Positions 18,901-28,251 of a DNA stretch of 64,000 bases are shown one piece after another (the stretch's first letter is position 1; each line of letters opens with the position of its first letter). The stretch lies in NCBI GenBank assembly GCA_947624785.1, contig CANQLV010000009.1:1-64000 (forward strand), given 5' to 3'. The DNA comes from Akkermansia muciniphila. GTDB lineage: Bacteria; Verrucomicrobiota; Verrucomicrobiia; Verrucomicrobiales; Akkermansiaceae. Below the pieces are notes generated by a model, which had not been told where the DNA came from, did no database searches, and worked only from the letters and a program-made list of their open reading frames with translations. The translations under genes and the position numbers were made by a program.

Positions 18901-20199
18901 TCACCGGTCCGCGCGGGCGGCGCGGACCTGGATGGAATGGTTGTGGGCGTCCAGCCCCTCCACCCTGGCGAACTCCGCCACGTACGGGGCGGACTTGAGC
19001 ACGGCGTCCCGGTTCATCCGCACCACGCTGGTGCGCCGCTGGAACTGGTCCGCCCGCAGGCCGGAAAACGACTTGCCGGCCCCGCCGGTTGGCAGGGTGT
19101 GGCTGGGACCCGCCAGGAAATCCCCGCAGGCCACCGTGGAAAGGGCGCCGGCATAAATGGCGCCCGCCGTCCGGATGCCGTCCAGCACGGCGTCTTCATC
19201 CCGCGTGACGAGCACCAGGTGCTCCGGAGCGAAGGCGTTCACCAGGTCCACCCCCTCCTGGATGGAAGAAACCAGAAAACCGTAAGCGTGCTTGTCCAGC
19301 ACCTCCCGGATGATGGAACCGCGGCTCAGCAGGGCGGCCTGGCGTTCCACCTCCGCCTCCACCTGTTCCAATAACGCCTCCGACGTGGTAACGAACACCA
19401 CTACGCTGTCCGGACCGTGTTCCCCCTGCGCCAGCAGGTCGGCGGCCAGGAACTCCGCATCCGCGGTCTCATCCGCCAGCACCATCACTTCACTGGGGCC
19501 GGGGAGCAGGTCGATGGCGACGGCCCCCACCAGCTGGCGCTTGGCCTCCACCACAAAACGGTTGCCGGGGCCGAAAATCTTCTCCACCGGCTTCACGCTC
19601 TCCGTCCCCAGCGCAAGGGCGGCAATCGCCTGCGCTCCGCCTATCTTGACAATCTCCGTCGCGCCGGAAGCCTTCAATGCATATAAAAGAGCGGGATTCA
19701 CCCGCCCGTCCGGCCCGCAGGGCGTGGCGGCCACAATCTCCCGCACGCCGGCCGCCTGCGCAAAACCGCCCGTCATGATGGACGTGGACACCAGGGGAGC
19801 CTTCCCGCCTGGAATATAAATGCCCACGCGGTCATACGGAAGGAAGCGCTCCGCCACCTCCACCCCCTGGGCGTTCACGCCGGACCAGTCCTGCCTGCGG
19901 CTGCGGTCTGAAAAATAATGGATGTTCGCCAGGGAGACGGCTATGGCCTCTTTTACGGAATCCTCCACCGCGGCTTCCGCCTCCTCCAGCTCTTCTTCCG
20001 TCACGAACAGGGAGGAAGGGTCCAGATGCACCTTGTCAAACCTGGCGGCATAATCGAAAAGGGCTTTGTCCCCGCGCGCGGAAACGTCCCGGATAATAGT
20101 GTTCACGGTATCCCTTACGGAATCCTCCGGGAGAGCGCGGCGGTTCATCCGGCTCTTCATTTCGTCAAAGCAGGTGTCTGAAGGACGGTAAATTTTCAT
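18901..20199 (-). CDS. hisD: histidinol dehydrogenase
   Basis: 432 residues, normal for HisD, which oxidises L-histidinol to L-histidine in two NAD-dependent steps using zinc. The family signature is clear near residue 230: GPSEVMVLADETADAEFLA, followed by QGEHGPDS with the conserved Gln and His. IYIPGGKAPLVSTSIMTGG and FAPEHLVLV are also canonical. ATG 20199 (MKIYRPSDTCFDEM) matches the usual N-terminus; the frame extends to 20283 but without family resemblance. No other his genes are adjacent, so the pathway is scattered. The stop is 24 bp before the TetR start. Confidence 0.96.
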   Translation of the reverse strand: MKIYRPSDTCFDEMKSRMNRRALPEDSVRDTVNTIIRDVSARGDKALFDYAARFDKVHLDPSSLFVTEEELEEAEAAVEDSVKEAIAVSLANIHYFSDRSRRQDWSGVNAQGVEVAERFLPYDRVGIYIPGGKAPLVSTSIMTGGFAQAAGVREIVAATPCGPDGRVNPALLYALKASGATEIVKIGGAQAIAALALGTESVKPVEKIFGPGNRFVVEAKRQLVGAVAIDLLPGPSEVMVLADETADAEFLAADLLAQGEHGPDSVVVFVTTSEALLEQVEAEVERQAALLSRGSIIREVLDKHAYGFLVSSIQEGVDLVNAFAPEHLVLVTRDEDAVLDGIRTAGAIYAGALSTVACGDFLAGPSHTLPTGGAGKSFSGLRADQFQRRTSVVRMNRDAVLKSAPYVAEFARVEGLDAHNHSIQVRAARADR

Positions 20200-20401
20200 A
20201 AAAGATATAATACGGAAAAATGAGAAGGAAGTTTCACAATCTTTAAGCATGCAGTCAAGCCTTCTGTCCTCTTTGATTTCCAAAGGTACTCCATGAATCT
20301 CCCGGACAAAAAATCAAAAGACCAAACCATTCTCCCTTGACCGGCACAAAAAACAGGCATAGCCTTTCTTTCGCAAACATTTGGCCGAACGGCCCACTGT
20401 C

Positions 20402-21583
20402 ATGAACATTCACGAATATCAAGCAAAACAACTCTTTGAGCGCTTTGGCGTGGCCACCCCCAGGGGCATTGCCGCCGTCACCGCCCAGGAAGCAGCACAA
20501 ATAGCCCGGAACATGGGCGTCTCCCAATACGTAGTTAAGGCACAGGTACACGCTGGCGGCCGTGGCAAAGGCACCTTCAAAAACGGCTTCAAGGGCGGCG
20601 TGCACGTCGTCGGCTCCGTGGAGGAAGTGGAAGACGTAGCCGGCAAGATGCTCAACCAGGTTCTGGTCACCAAGCAAACCGGGGAAACCGGCAAGCTGGT
20701 CAGCAAGATCATGGTGGCGGAAGCCGTGGACCTGAAGAAGGAATGCTACTTCGCCATTCTCCAGGACCGCGCCCGTGAATGCCCCGTCATCGTAGCCAGC
20801 ACGGAAGGCGGCATGGACATTGAAGAAGTGGCCGCCACCCGTCCGGAAGCCATCATCCGCGAACACATTGACCCGGCCCTGGGCATCCTGCCCTTCCAGG
20901 CCCTCAAGATCGCCGTGGCCCTGGGCCTGACCGGCCCCCTGCTCCGCCAGGCCACCAAGCTCATCACCAACGTTTACAAGCTCTTCACCGCCCTGGACTG
21001 CTCCCTGGTGGAAATCAACCCCCTCGTGGTCACCACGGACGACCGCGTGTGCGCCCTGGACGCCAAATTCAACTTTGACGACAACGCCCTGTACCGCCAC
21101 CCGGAAATCATGGAAATGCGGGATGAAACGGAAGAAGACCCCCGCGAAGTGGAAGCTGGTAAGTACGACCTGAACTACATCGGCCTGGACGGCAACATCG
21201 GCTGCATGGTGAACGGCGCCGGTCTGGCCATGGCCACGATGGACATCATCAAATACTACGGCGGGGAACCCGCCAACTTCCTGGACGTGGGCGGCTCCGC
21301 CACGGAGGAAATGGTCACCAACGCGTTCCGCATCCTCACCAGCGACAAGAATGTGAAGGCCCTTCTGGTCAACATCTTCGGCGGCATCATGCGCTGCGAC
21401 GTCATCGCCCAGGGCATTGTGTCCGCGGCGAAAAACATCGACATGAAAATCCCGCTCGTCGTCCGCCTGGAAGGCACCAACGTGGAAATCGGCAAGAAAA
21501 TCCTCGCAGACAGCGGCATCGCCATCATCCCTGCCGACAACCTGGACGAAGCAGCCCAGAAAGCGGTCGCAGCAGTCAAATAA
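20402..21583 (+). CDS. sucC: succinyl-CoA synthetase, ADP-forming, beta subunit
   Basis: 393 residues starting [17 protein letters not shown], the canonical SucC N-terminus. An ATP-grasp domain (residues about 1-240) includes [15 protein letters not shown]. The Mg-nucleotide region shows [10 protein letters not shown] and [16 protein letters not shown]. The CoA-ligase half has [16 protein letters not shown]. It forms a heterotetramer with SucD, interconverting succinyl-CoA and succinate with ATP formation. In a propionate/succinate-producing gut anaerobe it may run in either direction (inference). sucD follows after 21 bp. Confidence 0.97.
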   Translation: MNIHEYQAKQLFERFGVATPRGIAAVTAQEAAQIARNMGVSQYVVKAQVHAGGRGKGTFKNGFKGGVHVVGSVEEVEDVAGKMLNQVLVTKQTGETGKLVSKIMVAEAVDLKKECYFAILQDRARECPVIVASTEGGMDIEEVAATRPEAIIREHIDPALGILPFQALKIAVALGLTGPLLRQATKLITNVYKLFTALDCSLVEINPLVVTTDDRVCALDAKFNFDDNALYRHPEIMEMRDETEEDPREVEAGKYDLNYIGLDGNIGCMVNGAGLAMATMDIIKYYGGEPANFLDVGGSATEEMVTNAFRILTSDKNVKALLVNIFGGIMRCDVIAQGIVSAAKNIDMKIPLVVRLEGTNVEIGKKILADSGIAIIPADNLDEAAQKAVAAVK

Positions 21584-21604
21584 CCCTCACCATTTATTAC
21601 GACA

Positions 21605-22492
21605 ATGACATCTCTCATTGACAAGAACACCCGTCTGGTCGTGCAAGGCATCACCGGCAGCGCCGGCGCGTTCCACGCCAAAAACTGCATGGACTTCGGC
21701 ACCAACGTGGTCGCCGGCGTGACCCCCGGCAAGGGCGGCCAGCTCTTTGAAGGCAAGGTCCCCGTCTTCGACACCGTGGCGGAAGCCAAAAAAGCCACGG
21801 ACTGCAACGCCTCCATGATCTTTGTGCCCCCGCCCTTCGCCGCGGACGCCATCATGGAAGCCGCAGACGCGGGCGTGAAGCTCATCGTCTGCATCACGGA
21901 AGGCATCCCGGTGCAGGACATGCAGAAGGTGAAAGCCTTCCTGAAGGACAAGGACGTCACCCTCATCGGCCCGAACTGCCCCGGCATCGTCAACCCCGCC
22001 GCCAACTGCAAAATCGGCATCATGCCGGCTTACATCTTCAAGCCCGGCAGAATCGGCATCGTCTCCCGTTCCGGCACGCTCACCTATGAAGCCGTCTGGC
22101 AGGTCACCAACATGGGCCTGGGCCAGAGCATGTGCATCGGCATCGGCGGCGACCCCGTCCACGGCATGACCCAGCAGCAGGCCGTTCAATTCTTTACGGA
22201 AGACCCCAACACGGACGCCTTCATCATGATCGGTGAAATCGGCGGTTCCGAAGAGGAAGAAGCCGCTGAATGGATCAAGAACAACTGCAAAAAGCCCGTC
22301 GCCGCCTTCATCGCAGGCGCCACGGCTCCCAAGGGACGCCGCATGGGCCACGCAGGAGCCATCGTGGCCGGAGGCAAAGGCACCGCCGCCGCCAAGCAGG
22401 AAGCCCTGAAGGACGCCGGCATCGTGGTCGCCAAGACGCCCGCCCAGATGGGCGCCGCCCTGGCGGAAGCCATGAAAAACAAGGGCATGTAA
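21605..22492 (+). CDS. sucD: succinyl-CoA synthetase alpha subunit
   Basis: 295 residues, full length. A Rossmann CoA-binding domain begins [25 protein letters not shown] and [19 protein letters not shown] are conserved. The phosphohistidine loop is [18 protein letters not shown] near residue 245; its His is the phosphorylated residue. Cotranscribed with sucC, and followed 30 bp later by a strong rho-independent terminator, so the operon is two genes. Confidence 0.97.
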   Translation: MTSLIDKNTRLVVQGITGSAGAFHAKNCMDFGTNVVAGVTPGKGGQLFEGKVPVFDTVAEAKKATDCNASMIFVPPPFAADAIMEAADAGVKLIVCITEGIPVQDMQKVKAFLKDKDVTLIGPNCPGIVNPAANCKIGIMPAYIFKPGRIGIVSRSGTLTYEAVWQVTNMGLGQSMCIGIGGDPVHGMTQQQAVQFFTEDPNTDAFIMIGEIGGSEEEEAAEWIKNNCKKPVAAFIAGATAPKGRRMGHAGAIVAGGKGTAAAKQEALKDAGIVVAKTPAQMGAALAEAMKNKGM

Positions 22493-22521
22493 GCCCCCGT
22501 TTACACACTTCCAATCATCCC

Positions 22522-22552
22522 AAAGCGCCTCCTGTCCGGGAGGCGCTTTTTT
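22522..22552 (+). terminator. sucCD rho-independent terminator
   Basis: AAAGCGCCTCC and GGAGGCGCTTT style arms (stem AGCGCCTCC / GGGAGGCGCT, with loop TGTCC) followed by six Ts. Confidence 0.93.
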
Positions 22553-22941
22553 CATGGAAAAACGGAGTTGAGCCCGTAACGCGGATTTTGCCCGAACTAT
22601 AGCGGGGACATTCTCTCTACGTAGGTTTGAGCCTCAGCTAAGGAACATTAACCAAAAACTGACTGTAACGCATCACGTTATTCTGGCGCGGCCATGCAGG
22701 CCCATCTTCAAAGATGGCGATTGCGAAAGACATATTAAACAAACAAGGTGTGCGGCTGTTACGCGAAAAACCCATCCGTGCCCTTGAGTTCGGCACAGAC
22801 GCTTCCCTCTTCTATCCCTGAAGCACCTGCTATCCATCTATCGCTCCCTTTGATAATTCCTGCCATACGAACTGTACAATTCTTAAAACTTGTACAGCCA
22901 CTTGTACAGCAAGCTTTCCGCTCTCCAACATGATGCACGCA
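22553..22941. other. intergenic region, no supported gene
   Basis: About 390 bp. Three TGTACA palindromes occur close together (22873, 22891 and 22903); two of them lie in a 12-bp direct repeat ACTTGTACAGCC / ACTTGTACAGCA. A 33-codon minus reading frame spans them (22830-22931) but has no supporting features. It may be a degenerated coding stretch. Confidence 0.4.
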
Positions 22942-22989
22942 TAAGAAAAAAGCACGTAAGCCATTATAAAATAACAACTTGCGTGCTTT
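22942..22989 (-). terminator. terminator of tRNA-Ser
   Basis: On the minus strand, AAAGCACGCAAG pairs with CTTACGTGCTTT (12 bp with one wobble) and is followed by a T-rich tract TTTTTTCTTAT. It lies 16 bp beyond the tRNA 3' end. Confidence 0.85.
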
Positions 22990-23004
22990 AGTAAAATAAA
23001 AAGC

Positions 23005-23097
23005 TGGCGGAGCGGGAGGGATTCGAACCCTCGGTACCGGTTTTGCCAGTACGTTCCTTTAGCAAAGGAGTGCTTTCAGCCTCTCAGCCACCGCTCC
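23005..23097 (-). tRNA. tRNA-Ser(GCU)
   Basis: 93 nt with encoded CCA. Acceptor GGAGCGG pairs with CCGCTCC, G discriminator. Anticodon loop TTGCTAA gives GCU. A long class-II variable arm (ACGTACTGGCAAAACCGGTA region) and T-loop GTTCGAATC confirm serine type. Confidence 0.97.
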
Positions 23098-23172
23098 GTC
23101 TTGGGTAATGTGTGGAAAAGAAATTACACACTTCCCAAAATGAAGTCAATACATAAATAGTACAGGCAGGAA

Positions 23173-24900
23173 TTACTCCAGGTAAGTATACTGGTAGGTC
23201 AGTTCCTTTTCTTCACCGGGCTTCAGCGCCACCTCCCACTGGAATTTCCCGTCCGGATTCAAGGAACGGTCCCAGTTGGGGAGACTGGACATTTTCCCGT
23301 CTCCGGACACGGCCTGCGGAGTCCCGATGATGGACTTGCGCACCTGAACATCCATTTCCCTGCCGGAAATATTCTTCATGGTCAGGGAACCTTTCACCGT
23401 GTACTGCTGGCGGGTGTAATTCTTGTGCTTGACTTGTTCGGAGGAGATCGTCTCTTCTGAAACATGCACCATGGTTTCCATGGATTTGTTCAGCCGGACC
23501 AGCACCTGTTCCCCCGGATTGGTGAAGGTCAGGGTGCTCTGCCCCGCCAGCCTGCCCTGCGATACCAATTCCACGATTCCCGTGGACCACGGCGCGTTCA
23601 GGGAATTCGTCAACCGGATGCAGTGCCACACCTCCAGGGGAGAAGGGGCCTTCTCTCCGCCGGAACGGTTCCGGTTCCATTCCGCCAGCGTCTTCTGGTC
23701 GGGAATGTCCCAGGTATAAACGTGGCTGTACGGGATATTTCCATCAAACAGGGTTCTGGTCACCCTTTCCCTGTACTTGCAGGAGAAGCCGGAAATGGAG
23801 TAGAAGAACAGGTCTTCCGCCTGCCTGATCTTGTTCGGATCAATGGCCGTGGGCGCTTCCATGTTGAATACAGGCTGCCATGTCCTGCTCTGGCTCATAA
23901 TGTTGGACGTCAGCAGGGACCGTGCGTATTCCGTTCCCGGCTTATCCGAACCAAGGGAGGCAAACAAATCACTCATGGTCTGCTTCATGGAGATGGGTGA
24001 AGGCAAACCGGGCATTTGCAGGGAAGGAAAGCCGGAGATCAATTCCATATCCACCTTGTCCAAGTCCATCAGTTCATTCATGATGATGGCCTTGCATTGC
24101 AGATGCCCCTTTCCTCCCTCACCCAGTTCCACCCGGTAGCTGGGCAGCCAGCTGATGCCGGAGGAAAGGCTGCTGACCGTAATGGTTTTTCCCGGAGCAG
24201 GATTTTCCAGATTCAGGACCAGCCGCGTCCTCTCCACAATCCAGAAGGGAAAGGAAACATCCTTGTCCAACATCTCAATCTGCCGGAGAGAGTTTTCCTG
24301 GAACATGACATATCCCGTCTCCGTTTGCAGCAGTATTCCTTTGTCCATGGAAGAGGGAAAGCCGTATCCCACACTACCTTCTTCCACCACCGGGGAAGAT
24401 GCGGCATCCATCATATTGGGACGGCGTGCATCCATCAAGAGGCTACTCCCGGATGCTGCCACCCTCCCTTCAATCACCATTCCCTTATCCGTGGTGACCC
24501 GGACCAGTTTTCCCGCGTTGGCCTTCAGGAACTCGCTCCTGCCGTAATCCGTTTTGGGAATCTTGTCGTTCACCCTGCTGCTGACCAGTTCCCAGACGGA
24601 AACGCCCGGTTCCGCGGAAAGCCAGAAAGAACCGTAGGAAGGAGTGGGAAGGCCGGTCAGCTCCATCGCGGAGCCTTCCGCCGTCTTTCCCTCCAGAGTC
24701 ACGGTGCCATAGCCATTTTTGAACAGCGCCAACTTTGTGGGCTTCATCCTCACCTCCGGCAACGGAGCTTTTTCAGCCGAAGCGGTTTCCGGGAGGGAAG
24801 CGACGCAGGAAACGCCAAGCAGGAAGAACGGAATCAATCCAAGTCCGGAGATTTTCATCAGACGCCCCGCACCGGTCATGGTATCATTGTCTATTTTCAT
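23173..24900 (-). CDS. secreted DUF4139-like protein
   Basis: 575 residues from ATG 24900; a second start at 24858 would place the signal peptide at the N-terminus (MKISGLGLIPFFLLGVSCVA) and may be the true one. The mature protein is beta-rich. LALFKNGYGTVTLEG near the start and the C-terminal block with ISWLPSYRVEL and KPGEEKELTYQYTYLE resemble the DUF4139 / mucoidy-inhibitor-like family, whose biochemical role is unknown. A Cys in the signal region (GVSC) is a poor lipobox match. Monocistronic: tRNA-Ser lies downstream and recQ upstream. A TGTAACA direct repeat sits 62-79 bp before the start and could be an operator. Confidence 0.65.
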   Translation of the reverse strand: MKIDNDTMTGAGRLMKISGLGLIPFFLLGVSCVASLPETASAEKAPLPEVRMKPTKLALFKNGYGTVTLEGKTAEGSAMELTGLPTPSYGSFWLSAEPGVSVWELVSSRVNDKIPKTDYGRSEFLKANAGKLVRVTTDKGMVIEGRVAASGSSLLMDARRPNMMDAASSPVVEEGSVGYGFPSSMDKGILLQTETGYVMFQENSLRQIEMLDKDVSFPFWIVERTRLVLNLENPAPGKTITVSSLSSGISWLPSYRVELGEGGKGHLQCKAIIMNELMDLDKVDMELISGFPSLQMPGLPSPISMKQTMSDLFASLGSDKPGTEYARSLLTSNIMSQSRTWQPVFNMEAPTAIDPNKIRQAEDLFFYSISGFSCKYRERVTRTLFDGNIPYSHVYTWDIPDQKTLAEWNRNRSGGEKAPSPLEVWHCIRLTNSLNAPWSTGIVELVSQGRLAGQSTLTFTNPGEQVLVRLNKSMETMVHVSEETISSEQVKHKNYTRQQYTVKGSLTMKNISGREMDVQVRKSIIGTPQAVSGDGKMSSLPNWDRSLNPDGKFQWEVALKPGEEKELTYQYTYLE

Positions 24901-24961
24901 GCATACAGACTAAACAGTCCCCTGGCACGAAATCAACCGGAAACCGTTCTTCACCTGCAAA

Positions 24962-24979
24962 TGTAACACCGTTGTAACA
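24962..24979 (-). promoter_or_regulatory. TGTTACA direct repeat, 11-bp period
   Basis: On the minus strand TGTTACA-ACGG-TGTTACA: two identical 7-mers separated by 4 bp, the geometry of Pho-box-type response-regulator sites. It lies upstream of the DUF4139-like gene. Identity of the binding protein is inference. Confidence 0.35.
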
Positions 24980-25066
24980 TTCAGGAACCACGCCAAGGGA
25001 AAAGGAACGCCCCGGCCCTTTTCAATGCGGCGGCGCACACGGTCCAGAGAAAAAGCAGGGAGAGCC

Positions 25067-27217
25067 TCAAACTTCGCAATGCTCTGCGATCACCTCCAGA
25101 AAATCATCCAGGTACCGGGCTGCCTTCTGTTCCCCGATGCCGTGGACGTTCATGGCGCCCCGGCGGGTGGTGGGCTTCAGCCGCGCCAACCCTTCCAGGG
25201 TGGAATTGTGGAATACGGCATAAGCCGGAATCCCGGCCTCACGGGCCAATTCATTCCTGAGCTCCTTCAATTTCAAAAACAAATCTTCGTCAAACTCGCC
25301 CAGGGCAGCCAAATCCCCCGTGGCCCGCACCCTGGCCTGCCCCGTGGGGGCGGAAGCCTTTTCCCGGCGGGCAAAGGGCCAGAGCATGGACGCCTCCCTG
25401 CGCCCCATCATCACTTCATTCCCCTTCGGGCTCAAGGTAATCAGGGGGCGGTCCGCCTCCCCGCTCATTCTGATCAATCCCGCCATTTGCATGGCGCGGA
25501 ACAACTGGCGGATATCGTCTTCGCTCCAGCGGGAAAGGATGCCATACGTACTCAGACGGGCCAGGGAGGTTTTTAAAATCTCCTGATTCTTCGCCCCTTT
25601 GAGCATCTGGATGATTTTCGTCCTGCCCCACCTTCCCTGCCAGGAACCGTCCGCCATGCGCACGGACGCGCGCGCAATCCCGCTCAGCGCCTGCCGGACC
25701 ACCCTGGTTTCCTCCTCACCCAACGATTGCCCCTCCTCCACTCCCAGCGTCAGGCACTGGTCGCAGCGGCCGCACGGCGCGCCATCCTCCTCCCCGAAGT
25801 AATTCAAAATCCACTGCTGGCGGCAGCCGGAGGAATAGGCGAACTCCGTCACCGCTTTCAGTTTTTCCCGGTCCCGCACCTCCTTTTCCCGCAGGGCCTG
25901 TTCGTCCAGAGGAATCTTCAAGCCGCTTACGGCGGGGTCCGTCACTCTGGTAAGCTTCACGCGCTGCCCCGGAACGTCATGGCGGCTGATCGCGCCATTG
26001 CGCATGAGAACGGACAGGGCGGCCCCCACCTGCATGGCATTCCGGCATTTGAGGCGTTCCCCCATCTCCTCCATGGACCACGCCACATCGTGGGTTTCCG
26101 CACTGCAATACTTCCTTAACAACTCGTACAGCTCCACAATCAGCGGAACGCCCGGATTCACCCCCTCAATAAAAAACTCCTGGGTCCGCAAATCCGCATG
26201 GTTGAACAAAAGCTCGCAATAGGCTTCCTTCCCGTCGCGACCGGCACGTCCAGCTTCCTGGTAATAAGCCTCCACGCTGCCGGGAACCTCAAAATGGGCC
26301 ACAAACCTGACGTCGGCACGGTCAATGCCCATGCCAAACGCATTCGTGGCAATGACGATGTCCGCATGGCGGTTCATGAAGGCGTTCTGGGCCTCTTCCC
26401 GCTGCTCATCCGTCATGCCCGCGTGGTAAGCCGTCACGCTCAGGCCAAGGCCGGAAAGAGCCTCATGCACCTGCTCCACCTTTTTGCGGGTGGAGCAATA
26501 GATAATACCCGTCTTATGGCGCTTCACCAGCTCGTACAGCCTCTTGTACTTGTCCTTGTGCGTATCGCAAGCCGTAATGCGGAAATGCAGGTTTTCCCGC
26601 GCAAACCCCCGTACAATCGTCACCGGGTCGTCCAGCCTCAAATGTTCCAGAATATCCTCCCGCACGCGGGGAGTGGCCGTGGCGGTCAGAGCCGCTACCT
26701 GCGGGCGTCCCATCGCTTCAATAGCCCTGCCCAGCTTCAAATAATCCGGACGGAAATCATGCCCCCACTGGCTCAGGCAGTGGGCCTCATCCACGGCAAC
26801 CATATTCACGTCCACCTCCGCCAGGGCGCGCATGAACCCCTCATGGCCGAAACGCTCCGGCGCCACATACACCAGCTTGAACGCCCCGCCCTTCATGCCG
26901 GCCAGGCGTTCCCTTTGTTCAGGAAAGCTCAGGGAGCTGTTGATCATGGTGGCGGGAATCCCTCTGGCGGCAAGGGCATCCACCTGGTCTTTCATCAGGG
27001 CGATCAACGGGCTGACGACCAGGCAGACCCCGTCCCGGCACAAGGCCGGAAGCTGGTAGCACAGGGATTTTCCTCCGCCGGTGGGCATCACCACCAGCAC
27101 GTTGCGGCCTTCCATGATGGAAGCCACCACGCGGTCCTGCCCCTCCCTCAAGCCGGAAAAGCCGAAGTATTCCTTCAATGCCTCCATCGGCGACCTGATC
27201 ACCTTGAATTCACTCAT
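25067..27217 (-). CDS. recQ: ATP-dependent DNA helicase RecQ
   Basis: 716 residues. It unwinds DNA 3'-to-5' in recombination and fork repair. Walker A MPTGGGKS is at residues 44-51 and DEAH at 143-146, in the RecQ-specific context HCLSQWGHDFRPDY. Helicase motifs IV-VI include GIIYCSTRKKVEQ and QEAGRAGRDG. The RecQ zinc-binding module (SGCRQQWILNYFGEE, then PCGRCDQC) has four cysteines, followed by a winged helix. A C-terminal HRDC-like domain (LFLKLKELRNELAREAGIPA) ends the protein. Length and domain order are those of full RecQ. It appears to be a single-gene unit. Confidence 0.97.
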   Translation of the reverse strand: MSEFKVIRSPMEALKEYFGFSGLREGQDRVVASIMEGRNVLVVMPTGGGKSLCYQLPALCRDGVCLVVSPLIALMKDQVDALAARGIPATMINSSLSFPEQRERLAGMKGGAFKLVYVAPERFGHEGFMRALAEVDVNMVAVDEAHCLSQWGHDFRPDYLKLGRAIEAMGRPQVAALTATATPRVREDILEHLRLDDPVTIVRGFARENLHFRITACDTHKDKYKRLYELVKRHKTGIIYCSTRKKVEQVHEALSGLGLSVTAYHAGMTDEQREEAQNAFMNRHADIVIATNAFGMGIDRADVRFVAHFEVPGSVEAYYQEAGRAGRDGKEAYCELLFNHADLRTQEFFIEGVNPGVPLIVELYELLRKYCSAETHDVAWSMEEMGERLKCRNAMQVGAALSVLMRNGAISRHDVPGQRVKLTRVTDPAVSGLKIPLDEQALREKEVRDREKLKAVTEFAYSSGCRQQWILNYFGEEDGAPCGRCDQCLTLGVEEGQSLGEEETRVVRQALSGIARASVRMADGSWQGRWGRTKIIQMLKGAKNQEILKTSLARLSTYGILSRWSEDDIRQLFRAMQMAGLIRMSGEADRPLITLSPKGNEVMMGRREASMLWPFARREKASAPTGQARVRATGDLAALGEFDEDLFLKLKELRNELAREAGIPAYAVFHNSTLEGLARLKPTTRRGAMNVHGIGEQKAARYLDDFLEVIAEHCEV

Positions 27218-27367
27218 CTTTCCCGTTCAGTGTGCCACAGCCCATTCCGGGACGCAACGCCTTTCCCCTCCTTTTCCACCCCGGAATGAACGGCCTGCTT
27301 CTGAAAGGCACTCCTGCCCGCGAAGAGGGAAAATGAGATTTTTTTCTCAAATCTCCTTACAAACATC

Positions 27368-27395
27368 TTGACTTTCCCGGAGAAAAATCTATATT
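27368..27395 (+). promoter_or_regulatory. sigma-70-type promoter of tRNA-Arg
   Basis: TTGACT (27368-27373), 16-bp spacer, TATATT (27390-27395), ending 37 bp before the tRNA. Confidence 0.7.
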
Positions 27396-27432
27396 TCTCT
27401 CACCGCTTACGCGGTACACGACGCAAGTCAAA

Positions 27433-27509
<77 letters not shown>

Positions 27510-27539
27510 CTTGCATCACCACCGGTAAATAAAATGATT

Positions 27540-27568
27540 CCTGCCTGAACGCCATGGCGGGATTTTTT
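27540..27568 (+). terminator. terminator between tRNA-Arg and tmRNA
   Basis: CCTGCC pairs with GGCGGG across a 10-nt loop, followed by A and six Ts. Confidence 0.7.
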
Positions 27569-27590
27569 GTCTCTACCGGTAAATACATAT

Positions 27591-27950
27591 GGGGGCGCCA
27601 TGGTTTCGACTGGAAGTCTGAGGTGCTGGCTGCATGTGAAGGTTAATCGGCTGGCCTTCTAAAAAGCCGATTAAAAAAATAAATGCAGAGTCTAACGACC
27701 TTGCTCTGGCTGCCTAATTAGTTCAGCCGCGTCAGAACCTCAACGCCTGCTAGAGGGGACGACGAACATTCAGCAGGCTGGTGCAATGCGGGGTTGCCGC
27801 GCAACGCACGAGACTTCCACAGGCAACTAGCGAGCCTGCCTAGTTGGCGCATGACGAAGCAGCCGCGAAAGCAGCAATATGCGTCTGAACATGGAGATGC
27901 CGGCATTAACGGCCTTCAGGACACGGGTTCGACTCCCGTCGCCTCCACCA
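27591..27950 (+). ncRNA. ssrA: tmRNA (ssrA)
   Basis: 360 nt. The 5' end GGGGGCG pairs with the 3' CGCCTCC before A-CCA. The tRNA-like T-arm GGGTTCGACTCCC is intact. The tag frame starts at 27685 with resume codon GCA and reads AESNDLALAA, then TAA at 27715-27717. This RNA rescues stalled ribosomes with SmpB. Its 3' end borders prophage-like sequence, a common integration target. Confidence 0.97.
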
Positions 27951-28184
27951 CTTCAAAACAACCGCAAGCGCTTGAAATAGAACGCTTGCGGTTTTTGTTT
28001 TTATAGAACCGCAGTACATTATAACGGCTTTTAGAAACAATGTACTGCGGGAAATTGCCGTGCACTGCGGGTATAAAGAAGCCCTCTCCTGCGGTGGGCG
28101 GGAGAGGGCTTCGGTGAGAATGTTGTCCTGGGCGTAACGGTTAGTGTGAGTGTAGCCGTCCGCGTCCCGGTACACGGTTGTCAT
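27906..28184 (-). CDS. doubtful 92-codon reading frame running into tmRNA
   Basis: The first about 35 residues (MTTVYRDADGYTHTNRYAQD, then NILTEALSRPPQERAS) look like a genuine small phage protein. The remainder passes through a terminator-like hairpin and ends inside the antisense of the tmRNA 3' end (WWRRRESNPCPEGR, typical of translated tRNA-like ends). It is probably a phage gene whose original 3' end was lost at the integration junction. It follows the tail-fibre-like gene on the same strand. Confidence 0.3.
   Translation of the reverse strand: MTTVYRDADGYTHTNRYAQDNILTEALSRPPQERASLYPQCTAISRSTLFLKAVIMYCGSIKTKTASVLFQALAVVLKWWRRRESNPCPEGR
27961..27996 (+). terminator. tmRNA terminator
   Basis: ACCGCAAGCG and CGCTTGCGGT form a 10-bp stem around a 12-nt loop, followed by a T-rich tail. 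Confidence 0.9.
28009..28071. repeat. inverted and direct TGYACTGCGG repeats beside tmRNA
   Basis: CCGCAGTACATT (28009-28020) and AATGTACTGCGG (28039-28050) are a perfect 12-bp inverted repeat. TGCACTGCGGG (28061-28071) repeats TGTACTGCGGG (28041-28051) 20 bp away. Clusters like this next to an integration site can be integrase arm sites (inference). Confidence 0.5.
28078..28112 (-). terminator. strong hairpin, probable phage-operon terminator
   Basis: GAAGCCCTCTCC and GGAGAGGGCTTC form a perfect 12-bp stem with an 11-nt loop; on the minus strand it is followed by TTTATA. Confidence 0.55.
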
Positions 28185-28251
28185 CGTGAACTTGTCCCAC
28201 TCTCCGAGACATGGGAACTGTAGCTGTAACTATCTATCTGCAATCATGGTA

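Noticed and set aside
22830-22931. 33-codon minus frame with TGTACA repeats
   Set aside because: Too short, no ribosome-binding site or recognisable domain; kept only as part of the intergenic note.
27521-27585. Direct repeat ACCGGTAAATA flanking the tRNA-Arg terminator
   Set aside because: 11 bp and 54 bp apart; no other sign of insertion or regulation, could be chance.
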